Shown here piece after piece: positions 25,397 through 32,183 of a DNA stretch of 35,444 nt. Source of the DNA: Pseudomonadota bacterium (GTDB lineage: Bacteria; Pseudomonadota; Alphaproteobacteria; Caulobacterales; Caulobacteraceae); assembly GCA_023433655.1 (NCBI GenBank), contig JAEYUE010000040.1, forward strand, positions 1-35,444, read 5' to 3'. The notes beneath the pieces are model-generated. The model was not told the DNA's origin. It was given only the letters and a program-made list of their open reading frames with translations, and did not search any database. Every line of letters begins with the position of its first letter. Position 1 is the stretch's first letter. Position numbers and translations under genes: made by a program.

Positions 25397-25881
25397 TCGC
25401 CGCCGGCGGCGGCGTCGAGCAGGCTGGCGCGCTCCAGCCTCAGGGGATGGAACAGGCTGGCGGACTGCAGCGAGAAACCGGGGAGCGCTTCCAGCAACTC
25501 GGGCGAGGTCGCGATCGGCTTCCACTGGCGCACCGGCATGCGGGTCTGGTGGAAATCGAACCCCGCCACGTCCCGGTTCAGGCCCATCAGGGAGGTCAGG
25601 GTGTAGGCGTCCTCCCCGGGTCCATGCTGGTCGAACACGAACCAGGCGTCGGCATTGGGTCGGGGCGGGGGGCTTGTCGTCCATTCCGGAGGGGCCAGCC
25701 AGATCTGGTCGATGGTGAACACGCCGCTCCAGCCCCGGCCGTCCGCCCAGCGCCGGACTTCGTCCGCGAGAGCCTCAAGGACAGCGTTCTCAAGCGCATT
25801 GCCCCGGGCCACGGCGGCGTCGAAGTCCTCCCAGTTGTTGAGCAGATAGGTGTCTAGGTCAGCGGTGGACATGGGTTTCAT
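25297..25881 (-). CDS. Protein of unknown function, coupled to a PD-(D/E)XK nuclease
   Basis: A 194-residue protein, MKPMSTADLDTYLLNNWEDF ... PVISRHLGSRTQA, soluble, with many Trp and Phe. An N-terminal helical part (residues 5-50: ALENAVLEALADEVRRWADG) is followed by a beta-rich centre (WSGVFTIDQIWLAPPEW, NADAWFVFDQH, FDFHQTRMPVRQWKPIA) and a helical C-terminus. I recognise no family or catalytic motif. The ATG overlaps the stop of the nuclease gene in ATGA (25878-25881), so the two are translationally coupled and should act together, for example as an accessory or immunity-like partner. A second ATG at 25872 is possible. Its 3' end reaches the truncated plus-strand gene fragment. Confidence 0.7.
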   Translation of the reverse strand: MKPMSTADLDTYLLNNWEDFDAAVARGNALENAVLEALADEVRRWADGRGWSGVFTIDQIWLAPPEWTTSPPPRPNADAWFVFDQHGPGEDAYTLTSLMGLNRDVAGFDFHQTRMPVRQWKPIATSPELLEALPGFSLQSASLFHPLRLERASLLDAAAGGDYAHAATPVAAVLDRLEAAVPVISRHLGSRTQA

Positions 25882-26657
25882 CCAAATGTGCGCGCGTGGG
25901 CGGCGAAGGATCTGATCAGCAATTCGGCGAAGCCGACGGCCTGGCCGGCGAGGCGGGCGAAGGTCGAGGCGAGTTCGCGCCAGGAAACATGCACGACGTC
26001 CGGCACGGTCTCGGCCGGTGGGCGGGGGCTGAGAAAGACCGTCAGGGTCTTCTTCCGGGTTCCGCCGTCCGACAGCGCCTGAACGTGGGCGACTCGCGCG
26101 GCGGACTCGACGTAGCGGGACAGCTGGGCCCGGCCCTCGGCCGCGTCGATCTTGACCTCGATGAAGATCAGCAGATCCGCAGCCTCGACCACGATGTCGA
26201 CCCGGTCCCGGTCGCTGCCGAGCGGCCGCTCCTCGGGCTGGACACGCGCGCCGCCGAGCGCCGGGCCGGAAAGATCCACGCCGGACTTCCGCCGCACCAG
26301 GTCCAGCAATCCCGTGAGGCAGAGGCTTCCCTGGCCATGCGATCCCCGGGGGTCGAGGAGCCAGGCCAGCACGGCGGCGTTGGGCAGCTCCCTGCGGCGA
26401 AGGCCGGCGACGGACCAGATGTCGATCAGCGATCCGCTTCTTCGCGCCCCGGCGAGCGGCGTCCGCAGGCCCTCGAGCCATCGCAGGACGGCCTCGGGCG
26501 AGGGGAGCGCGCGGGGCGGCGGGGCCTCGGGTCCTGGCGCCCGGAGCAGGGGACCGGCCCCTTCGAGCAGGCGGCGGACCCGTTCGGCGAGCGGCGGCGG
26601 CTCCGGCGGCTGGAGCGCGCGCCAGCCTTCCAGGAACCTCATGGTCCCTTCGCTCAT
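25878..26657 (-). CDS. PD-(D/E)XK nuclease superfamily protein (PDDEXK_4-like)
   Basis: A 259-residue protein. The N-terminal third is Pro/Leu-rich. ELPNAAVLAWLLDPRGSHGQ (about 90-110) is the entry motif of this group, and the nuclease core follows: RVDIVVEAADLLIFIEVKID gives D154, E167 and K169, the D...ExK site, and AQLSRYVESA (about 177-186) the downstream Gln motif. HVSWRELASTFARLAGQAVG is a C-terminal helix typical of the group. The family includes DNA-cutting proteins of islands and prophages. The ATG at 26657 has GGGAG 10 nt upstream; the ATG at 26642 is an alternative. The gene starts 26 bp after the SNase-like gene and overlaps the next gene, so the three form one operon. Confidence 0.78.
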   Translation of the reverse strand: MSEGTMRFLEGWRALQPPEPPPLAERVRRLLEGAGPLLRAPGPEAPPPRALPSPEAVLRWLEGLRTPLAGARRSGSLIDIWSVAGLRRRELPNAAVLAWLLDPRGSHGQGSLCLTGLLDLVRRKSGVDLSGPALGGARVQPEERPLGSDRDRVDIVVEAADLLIFIEVKIDAAEGRAQLSRYVESAARVAHVQALSDGGTRKKTLTVFLSPRPPAETVPDVVHVSWRELASTFARLAGQAVGFAELLIRSFAAHARTFG

Positions 26658-26683
26658 CGGATCACCGCTCCCGGTCAGGATGC

Positions 26684-27091
26684 TCAGCGCCCGCCCTCGC
26701 GCCCGCCGGCGGCGCGCAGCAGATCGCCGACGCCCCGACCATTGAGGCGGCAGGCGGCGATGACCCGGTCGTAGACGATCACCCGGCCATTGCGGCCCCG
26801 GACCGCGCTGCAAGCCAGCACCCGGCCGCCCGCGACCCGGGCCAGTCTGTCCCGGGCCTCCCGGCCGCCGGGCCTGTTCAGTTCCGGCGCGTCGAAGTCC
26901 GACAGGCGGACCTCGATCCAGGTGGCCGGGTCGGCGGAGGGACCCACGCAAAGGCTGTCGCCGTCGCCGACGTAGCGGACCAGGCCGGAGAAGGTCTCGC
27001 CCTGCCGGGACGGCAGCCGGCCCTCGCAGGGGTCCGCCAGGGCGGCGGCCGGAAAGAGCATCAGGGCGGCGGGCAGCAGAAGCCTTTTCAT
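26684..27091 (-). CDS. Secreted SNase-like (thermonuclease family) protein
   Basis: A 135-residue protein with a signal peptide, MKRLLLPAALMLFPAAALA. The SNase (OB-fold) motifs follow: VRYVGDGDSLCV with the Ca-binding Asp of GDGD, then EVRLSDFDAPELNRPGGREA with the R...DAPE active-site set, then RNGRVIVYDRVIAACRLNGR. Length and the ending AAGGREGGR fit the short exported nucleases that recur in alphaproteobacterial integrative elements. It would cut DNA or RNA in the periplasm or outside. It is first in an operon with the PD-(D/E)XK gene and is divergent from the RadC::SLT gene, with a 102-bp shared upstream region. No GGAG-type site precedes the ATG (only AGG). Confidence 0.75.
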   Translation of the reverse strand: MKRLLLPAALMLFPAAALADPCEGRLPSRQGETFSGLVRYVGDGDSLCVGPSADPATWIEVRLSDFDAPELNRPGGREARDRLARVAGGRVLACSAVRGRNGRVIVYDRVIAACRLNGRGVGDLLRAAGGREGGR

Positions 27092-27193
27092 GGTGTGAGC
27101 CTGACGCTCGCGGGCGCGCGCGGCAAGGGCGGCGGAGGGGAAAGGAAGGCCGGGGGGCGGGCGCTCCGTGAGGGAGCGGCAGAGGAGACCGCC

Positions 27194-27985
27194 ATGACCC
27201 GCACCGCCAGACCCGCGGCGACCCGAGACACCGTCCCGTGTCCCGCCCCGGCCCCCGCCATGCCCGAATGGGAGCGGCTCGGCGACCGGGCTCTGCTCGC
27301 GCGGCTGCTGCGCCACGCCCTGGCGGACCCGGACGCGGCCGCCGGCAGGCTGCTCGCGCGGTTCGGCAGTCTGGCCGGGGCGGTCTCGGCCGATCCCTGC
27401 GAACTGGCGCGCGTGGCGCAGACCGGGCCCGGCGCCCTGCTGGACCTGCGGGTCCTGCGCGAGCTCGCCGTGCGGCTGGCACGGACCGAGGCGTCGCGCC
27501 AGCCGGTCATCACCTCCTGGAGCGCGCTTCAGGCCTATGCCCGGGCGGCCCTGGCCCATCGTCCGCGCGAGCAGTTCCGGGTGCTCTTCCTCGACAACCG
27601 CAACACCCTGATGCTGGACGAGTTCGTCGCCGACGAGTCCGCCTACCGGCCGGACGCGGTCTCCCCCGCGGGCGCCGGCGGGCTGACGCAGCTGATGCCC
27701 GGGACCGCCGCGGACCTGGGCGTGGCCGACCAGTTCGACATCGAGCAGAACCTGTCCGGGGGCGCCGACTACCTCGCGAGACAGCTGCTGCGCTTCGGCG
27801 ACCTGAGGCTGGCGCTGGCGGCCTACAACGCCGGCCCGGGCCGCGTCGCCCGTCTGGGGCGCGTCCCGGATATCGAGGAGACCCGGACCTATGTGGTCAG
27901 CGTCGTGGACTGCTATCTGGCGCTGACGGCGGGACGGGGCGCGCGCAGCGCCCGCGACTGCCGGGCCCGGGAGCCGGTCTCGTGA
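27194..27985 (+). CDS. RadC N-terminus fused to lytic transglycosylase C-terminus
   Basis: A 263-residue chimera. Residues about 27-147 are RadC/UPF0758: ERLGDRALLARLLRHALADP, GRLLARFGSLAGAVSADPCE, PREQFRVLFLDNRNTLMLDE and FVAD. The JAB metal site (HxHxxxSxxxD) that should follow is absent. At residue 148 the sequence turns into an SLT lytic transglycosylase: ESAYRPDAVSPAGAGGLTQL with MPGTAADLG, then LALAAYNAGPGRV and IEETRTYVVSVVDCYLAL. The catalytic Glu-Ser (E148) is kept, but the helices before it are those of RadC. The ATG at 27194 has GGAG at 7 nt. The stop overlaps the next GTG (GTGA). No signal peptide, so as a transglycosylase it is unlikely to reach peptidoglycan. Probably the scar of a deletion joining two genes of an integrative element. 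Confidence 0.8.
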   Translation: MTRTARPAATRDTVPCPAPAPAMPEWERLGDRALLARLLRHALADPDAAAGRLLARFGSLAGAVSADPCELARVAQTGPGALLDLRVLRELAVRLARTEASRQPVITSWSALQAYARAALAHRPREQFRVLFLDNRNTLMLDEFVADESAYRPDAVSPAGAGGLTQLMPGTAADLGVADQFDIEQNLSGGADYLARQLLRFGDLRLALAAYNAGPGRVARLGRVPDIEETRTYVVSVVDCYLALTAGRGARSARDCRAREPVS

Positions 27986-28263
27986 TCCCGGCCCCCCACG
28001 GCGCGTCGTTCGAGGCGGAGACGGGCGATGGAGATCTGCTGACGCGCAAGGAGGCTTCCGCCTTCCTCATGCAGTTCGGAATCCGCCTGAAGCCGGAGAC
28101 GCTGGCGCGGATCTGGTCCACCGGCGGCGACGGGCCGCCGTGCCGCCACATCCGGCACAAGCCCTACTATCCGCGTGGCGTGCTGCGCGACTGGGCCCTG
28201 TCGCAGGTTGGAGAGCTGAAGCCGGCCGCGCCGGCCGCGGCCCGGGCGCGACGTCATGGGTGA
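27982..28263 (+). CDS. Small helix-turn-helix protein of an integrative element
   Basis: A 93-residue protein starting at GTG, coupled to the upstream stop (GTGA). LLTRKEASAFLMQFGIRLKP followed by ETLARIWSTGGDGPPCRHIR and KPYYPRGVLRDWALSQVG is an excisionase/MerR-like winged-helix arrangement: the helix-turn-helix reads the tip, and HIRHKPYYPRGVLRDWA is the wing and closing helix. Such small proteins accompany lytic-transglycosylase genes in alphaproteobacterial conjugative elements. It overlaps the next gene by 8 bp. The role is probably DNA-binding control of excision or transfer genes, by context only. Confidence 0.65.
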   Translation: MIPAPHGASFEAETGDGDLLTRKEASAFLMQFGIRLKPETLARIWSTGGDGPPCRHIRHKPYYPRGVLRDWALSQVGELKPAAPAAARARRHG

Positions 28264-28657
28264 GGTGACGACGGGTCCGGGCGAACTGGAGGATCGCCTC
28301 CTGCCGTGGTCGCAGGTGAAGGTTATTTCGGGCCTCAGCCGCACGACCGTGTGGCGGCTGCAGAAGACCGGAGACTTCCCGGCCTCGGTTCAGGTCTCGC
28401 GCAATCGCGTGGGGTGGTGGCAGAGCGAAATTCTCGAGTGGCGGCGCAGCCGTTTGCCGCGACGGCTGCCTGAGCCCAAGCCCGTGGCGCAAGAGCTTGC
28501 GGAACCCCCGCCGCCTCGTGCCGCCCGGACATCTGGAGCGCCGGTCAAGGCAGCGGTTCAGCCTGCGAGCATGCCGTCGGCGGCGTCGGCGCCTGAACCT
28601 GCGCACCGGCGCCGTAAACGAACGGAATGCAATAACCAGACCGCTTTCGACTTCTAG
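28256..28657 (+). CDS. AlpA-family phage/element regulatory protein
   Basis: A 133-residue protein. Residues about 10-65 are the AlpA DNA-binding unit: RLLPWSQVKVISGLSRTTVW, RLQKTGDFPASVQVSRNRVG and WWQSEILEWRRSRL. AlpA proteins act as excision or transcription activators in prophages and integrative elements. The remaining 65 residues are a Pro/Ala-rich, probably disordered tail that ends in QTAFDF, an ending seen in AlpA proteins of conjugative elements. Its ATG overlaps the preceding gene by 8 bp, so radC::slt, the HTH gene and this gene form one transcript. About 140 bp without features follows before queE. Confidence 0.82.
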   Translation: MGEVTTGPGELEDRLLPWSQVKVISGLSRTTVWRLQKTGDFPASVQVSRNRVGWWQSEILEWRRSRLPRRLPEPKPVAQELAEPPPPRAARTSGAPVKAAVQPASMPSAASAPEPAHRRRKRTECNNQTAFDF

Positions 28658-28801
28658 CGGTCGGCCCGTGCCGCATCTGATCAAGTCGTGCAAATGTGGG
28701 TTCGGATCACTTCTGCGGGCATGCTAGGCAGTGGAGGGCGCGGGGATGGCGGATGCGCGTACGGACCTGGCGTCTTCGTGACGGATGAGCATCGAGACCG
28801 A

Positions 28802-29449
28802 GTGACGTTCGACCGTACCTATTCAGCCAAGGAAGTCTTCCTGACCGTGCAGGGCGAGGGCGGTCAGGCCGGCCGTCCGGCTGTCTTCCTGCGTTTCGCG
28901 GGATGCAATCTGTGGAGCGGGCTGGAGCGGGACCGGGCGGCCGCCGTTTGCACCTTCTGCGACACCGACTTCGTGGGGACCAACGGCGACGGCGGCGGGA
29001 AATTCCGGTCGCCCGAAGTCATGGCGGATCATGTCGCAGGGCTTTGGAGGGGCCGGGCCGGGGACCCGAAACTGGTGGTGTGCACCGGCGGCGAGCCTCT
29101 GATGCAACTGGACGGGTCCCTGATCGACGCCCTGCATGACCGAGGCTTCGAGATCGCCGTCGAGACGAACGGCACGCTCGCGGCGCCGGACGGGATTGAC
29201 TGGGTCTGCGTCAGTCCCAAGGCCGATGCGCCGGTGGTGCAGACACGAGGCCAGGAGCTGAAGCTGGTCTTCCCGCAGGAGAAGGCCATGCCTGATCGGT
29301 TTGAGGGACTGACGTTCGAGCGGTTCTGGCTTCAGCCGATGGATGGACCGCATCTGGCCGCCAACACGGCCGCGGCCATCGACTACTGCCTGACGCACCC
29401 CAAATGGCGGCTCAGCGTGCAGACCCACAAATACATCGGCGTCCGGTAA
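28802..29449 (+). CDS. queE: 7-carboxy-7-deazaguanine synthase QueE (radical SAM)
   Basis: About 215 residues from the GTG at 28802. YSAKEVFLTVQGEGGQAGRP then AVFLRFAGCNLWSG is the characteristic QueE opening. The radical-SAM cluster ligands are C35, C50 and C53, the Cx14CxxC spacing of the long QueE class; CTGGEPLMQ, IAVETNGT and VCVSPKADA follow, and HKYIGVR ends the protein as usual. It turns 6-carboxy-tetrahydropterin into 7-carboxy-7-deazaguanine on the way to preQ0 and queuosine. The open frame extends to 28688, but the family start matches 28802. queC, queD and queF are not nearby; here it stands alone between island genes and hipBA, so it is either chromosomal sequence caught up or island cargo for tRNA or DNA modification. 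Confidence 0.9.
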   Translation: MTFDRTYSAKEVFLTVQGEGGQAGRPAVFLRFAGCNLWSGLERDRAAAVCTFCDTDFVGTNGDGGGKFRSPEVMADHVAGLWRGRAGDPKLVVCTGGEPLMQLDGSLIDALHDRGFEIAVETNGTLAAPDGIDWVCVSPKADAPVVQTRGQELKLVFPQEKAMPDRFEGLTFERFWLQPMDGPHLAANTAAAIDYCLTHPKWRLSVQTHKYIGVR

Positions 29450-29460
29450 CCCCTCGAGTT

Positions 29461-29574
29461 TTACCGAGCGGGAAGAATTTCGCCCCGGCGGGCCGCTTTT
29501 GGCTCCAGATTTCCCGAACGGGATATTTCACTTGATCCCGAGGCCGAAGGCGGCCATATTTTCCCGAACGGGAA
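29461..29574. promoter_or_regulatory. Three HipB-type operators at exact 50-bp steps
   Basis: Three related palindromes precede hipB: TTACCGAGCGGGAA (29461-29474), TTCCCGAACGGGAT (29511-29524) and TTCCCGAACGGGAA (29561-29574). Their starts are 50 bp apart, about five helical turns, so bound HipB dimers would lie on roughly the same face. The third is a perfect palindrome with T/A-rich flanks and lies just downstream of the predicted -10, so it would cover the transcription start. The first is the weakest match and abuts the end of queE. Confidence 0.75.
29532..29560 (+). promoter_or_regulatory. Predicted hipBA promoter
   Basis: TTGATC (29532-29537) and CATATT (29555-29560) are 17 bp apart, each 4/6 to the sigma-70 consensus. 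The third HipB operator starts on the next base, so repression by HipB is expected. The transcript would start about 15 bp before the hipB GTG. Confidence 0.45.
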
Positions 29575-29581
29575 TAAAGAA

Positions 29582-29812
29582 GTGGCGCACGTCGAAATCG
29601 GCCGTATCGTCCGGGAGGCCCGCAAGGCCGCCGGACTTCGCCAGGATCAACTCGCGGCGAGCGCCGGCGTCGGCGTGCGCTTCGTCGTGGAACTGGAGCG
29701 CGGCAAGCCGACCGCGCAACTGGACAAAATCCTGCGCGTCTTCGAGGCGCTCGGTCTGAAGATGGCGGTGTTGCCCGCCGGGACCGACGGCGGGCCGGGC
29801 ACGCCCCCATGA
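29582..29812 (+). CDS. hipB: HipB-like Xre-family antitoxin
   Basis: A 76-residue protein. It is one Cro/C1-type helix-turn-helix: IGRIVREARKAAGLRQDQLA, ASAGVGVRFVVELERGKPTA and LDKILRVFEALGLKMAVL, followed by a short Gly/Pro tail. This is the HipB antitoxin layout, which binds HipA and represses the operon. The GTG start at 29582 is 7 bp after the third operator; no clear ribosome site is seen apart from GGGAATAAAGAA. Its stop overlaps the hipA ATG in ATGA, so toxin translation depends on antitoxin translation. Confidence 0.87.
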   Translation: MAHVEIGRIVREARKAAGLRQDQLAASAGVGVRFVVELERGKPTAQLDKILRVFEALGLKMAVLPAGTDGGPGTPP

Positions 29813-31062
29813 ACCGCGCCCTCACGGTCTGGTGGGACGGCGTCGAGGTCGGTGTCCTGGCTCTCAACGCGCACGGCGACATGACCTTCCGCTATGCGGA
29901 CGCCTGGGTCGAGGATCCTGCGGCCCCGCCGATCTCCGTGTTCCTGCCCAAGCAGAGGGAGGCCTTCGGCCGCGCGCAGACGCGCCCCTTCTTCGCGGGG
30001 CTGCTTCCGGAGGAGGCGCCCAGGGAGGCGGCGGCGCGGACCCTGGGCGTCTCGCGCCAGAACGACTTCGGCCTGCTCGAGGGTCTGGGCGGCGACGTCG
30101 CCGGGGCCTTAACCCTGTGGCCGGCGGGCGAGGCGGTTCCGAAGTCGGATCCGGCCGCGGCGCCTCGGGTGATGGACGAGAAGGCGTTGGCCGAAATCCT
30201 CCAGACCTTGCCGCGGCGGCCCCTGCTTGCCGGCGAGAAGGGCGTCCGCCTGTCGCTCGCGGGGGCCCAGCCCAAGCTGCCGGTCGTGGTCGACGGAGGC
30301 GAGATCGCGCTTCCGGCGCCCGGCCAGCCGACCACCCACATTATCAAGCCGGCCCCGCGCGAGTATCCGACCTTCCCGGAAAACGAGGCGTTCTGCATGC
30401 GGTTGGCGGCGGGCCTGGGGCTGGAGGCCGCCCCGGTCCGCCTGGGCCGGGCGGGGGATCACCCCTATCTGCTGGTGGAGCGCTACGACCGCGCCGGGGA
30501 CGGCGCCGGCGGGCTGCGGCGGCTGCACCAGGAAGACTTCTGCCAGGCCCTGGGGGTGACGCCGGAGCATAAATACGCCTCCGAGGGCGGGCCGGGGTTC
30601 CGAGCGAGCTTCGACCTGCTGAGGCGCGCGACCCGGGTCCCCGCCCGGGCGGTGCTGGCGTTGCTGGACGCTGCCTTGTTCAATCTCATCATCGGCAACG
30701 CCGACGCGCACGGGAAGAACTTCAGCCTGTTGTACGCGCCCGACGGCCTGCGGCTGGCGCCGCTGTATGATCTGTTGTGCACCGCCTTCTACCCCGAAGT
30801 TCACGTCAACATGGCGATGCGGATGGGCGGGGTCAGCCGGCTCGAGGACTTCGACGACCGAACCCTGCCGGCTTTCGCGGAGCAGACGCAGACGGCTGCG
30901 CCCTATGTGCGACGCCGCGCCCGCGACCTGGCGCGACGGGTCGGAGAAGCGTCGACCCGTGTCGTCATGCGCCTGTCGGAAGAGGGCGCCGCGTCCGGCG
31001 CGATCGGGTCGGTCGCGGACCTTGTCCGGAAGAGAGCCGAGACCGTCGCGGCGCTGGGATAG
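29809..31062 (+). CDS. hipA: HipA-family serine/threonine kinase toxin
   Basis: A complete 417-residue kinase. The N-terminal subdomain is WWDGVEVGVLALNAHGDMTF ... ISVFLPKQ ... FFAGLLPE. Then comes the ATP-loop segment VRLSLAGAQPKLPV with S149 in the place of the autophosphorylated Ser150 of E. coli HipA. THIIKP gives the ATP-binding Lys, PYLLVERYDR and RLHQEDFCQALGV match the conserved core, GNADAHGKNFSLLY holds the catalytic Asp, and LAPLYDLLC the metal-binding Asp. All catalytic residues are present, so it should be active; HipA of E. coli phosphorylates GltX and causes growth arrest and persistence. Coupled to hipB (ATGA). About 140 bp to the next, convergent, gene shows no clear terminator. 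Confidence 0.9.
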   Translation: MNRALTVWWDGVEVGVLALNAHGDMTFRYADAWVEDPAAPPISVFLPKQREAFGRAQTRPFFAGLLPEEAPREAAARTLGVSRQNDFGLLEGLGGDVAGALTLWPAGEAVPKSDPAAAPRVMDEKALAEILQTLPRRPLLAGEKGVRLSLAGAQPKLPVVVDGGEIALPAPGQPTTHIIKPAPREYPTFPENEAFCMRLAAGLGLEAAPVRLGRAGDHPYLLVERYDRAGDGAGGLRRLHQEDFCQALGVTPEHKYASEGGPGFRASFDLLRRATRVPARAVLALLDAALFNLIIGNADAHGKNFSLLYAPDGLRLAPLYDLLCTAFYPEVHVNMAMRMGGVSRLEDFDDRTLPAFAEQTQTAAPYVRRRARDLARRVGEASTRVVMRLSEEGAASGAIGSVADLVRKRAETVAALG

Positions 31063-31202
31063 GCGTTCGGCGGACGCGGGGAGGCAGATACTCCCGGAGA
31101 ACGCCAAACCAACGATCTATCCTTGGCAGACCGGATTGACGGCCTCTTTGGGTCCGGTCACGCCCGCGTGGGGCGCAGACGGAGGGCCAGGCGAGGGCCG
31201 GA

Positions 31203-32144
31203 TCAGTCGCGGTCGAAGAAGGCCGCGAGGTGGTCCAGGGAGCGGTCGCGAGCGGGAACGCCAGGCAGGGTGTGGATGAACTCGTCGATCGGATTGCCGG
31301 GGCGGGAGTAACCCATGTGCGTCGCCGCCGTGAAAGCTTCGGTCAGGTGCGGACGCTCCGTTCGGAAGTAGAGAGCGTCCTTGGCGTAGACCTGGACCGC
31401 ATGGTTCATGGCGTCGGCGTCGGCCGGGGTGGCGACGATCGTCACAAGGCGGGGATCTGGCGTGTACTGCATGGGGCGGGCGATCAGCACGGCCATGTTG
31501 GGGGTGATGGGCGCCAGCGCCTTGGGGCCCATGAGGTGTTCGCCGGGGCTGCGGATATTGGTGAAGAAGCCGTCGCCGAAGATCAGCTCCCGGTCCGGCG
31601 AATAGATGACGCAGAACTTGGCGCGCGCCTTGATCGCGTCCGCGACGACCCGCTGGGTCCGCCTCATGTTGACGCCGATGATGGCGTTGCGCTCGCGAGG
31701 CGGCAGCGGCCCACGGAACCGTTCGGCGAGTCCGCAGGCGGCCGCCCTGTTCATCGGGCTCCGCACGGCCAGCGATACGACGCTCTCGGTGAGTGCAGAG
31801 AGCCTGTCGTCGTCAGCCGCCTGCGCGAGATAGCGTTCTCGCACCCGTCGGGGGTCAACATCGGTCTTCCGCTCGAGACCTTCGAGCCAGTCGATCAGTC
31901 CGGGAAAGCCGCTATCGGCAGCCTGGAACACGGACTCGAAGTTCTCGTCCCAAGGCGTGCTCTCCGCGGGGTCCTGACCCAGTTTGATGAAATGCCCGTT
32001 GCCGATGACCCCGAAGTTCTTCGGGGGCGCGGTCACGACACTACCGTCGGGCTTCAGCCAGTGCGTCATGCCGTCCGCATTCTTCCACCGTTCGGAGACG
32101 GATTCAGGCCACCAGTGATGGCGCTCCGACTTCTGCTTTCTCAT
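31203..32144 (-). CDS. DUF4238-like protein next to the nuclease gene
   Basis: A 313-residue soluble protein. It begins SERHHWWPESVSERWKNADG and MTHWLKPDGSV, which recalls the HxxPxxxLxxF start of DUF4238 proteins, though here it is HHWWPESVSERW. The middle (LTESVVSLAVRSPMNRAAAC, NMRRTQRVVADAIKARAKFC) is helical, and the later part (FGDGFFTNI, LAPITPNMAVLIARP, VQVYAKDALYFRT) corresponds to the family's usual C-terminal half, where a protein asks for the state of a default display of His/Asp residues. The biochemical role of DUF4238 is not established. It starts 39 bp downstream of the CoiA-like nuclease gene on the same strand. A perfect CCTCCCGGGAGG palindrome lies in that gap. Likely partner of the nuclease by context. 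Confidence 0.6.
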   Translation of the reverse strand: MRKQKSERHHWWPESVSERWKNADGMTHWLKPDGSVVTAPPKNFGVIGNGHFIKLGQDPAESTPWDENFESVFQAADSGFPGLIDWLEGLERKTDVDPRRVRERYLAQAADDDRLSALTESVVSLAVRSPMNRAAACGLAERFRGPLPPRERNAIIGVNMRRTQRVVADAIKARAKFCVIYSPDRELIFGDGFFTNIRSPGEHLMGPKALAPITPNMAVLIARPMQYTPDPRLVTIVATPADADAMNHAVQVYAKDALYFRTERPHLTEAFTAATHMGYSRPGNPIDEFIHTLPGVPARDRSLDHLAAFFDRD

Positions 32145-32183
32145 CGGTCAGATATGGCGCGCGCGGCTCCTCCCGGGAGGGGG

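Noticed and set aside
25878..27482. 534-codon frame as a single long nuclease gene
   Set aside because: The part upstream of 26657 is Arg/Gly/Pro-rich and overlaps the SNase gene and the RadC::SLT gene; the nuclease begins at 26657.
29451..29580. CRISPR-like array from the repeated TTCCCGAACGGGA units
   Set aside because: The units are 14-bp palindromes directly before hipB with constant 50-bp steps but unrelated, GC-rich spacing and no cas genes; they fit operators.
32167..32178. CCTCCCGGGAGG as a possible second att copy, since the att fragment contains TCCTCCCGGG
   Set aside because: The match is limited to about 10 bp within a self-complementary sequence, without the T-loop, acceptor or CCA; it is a chance palindrome in the intergenic gap.
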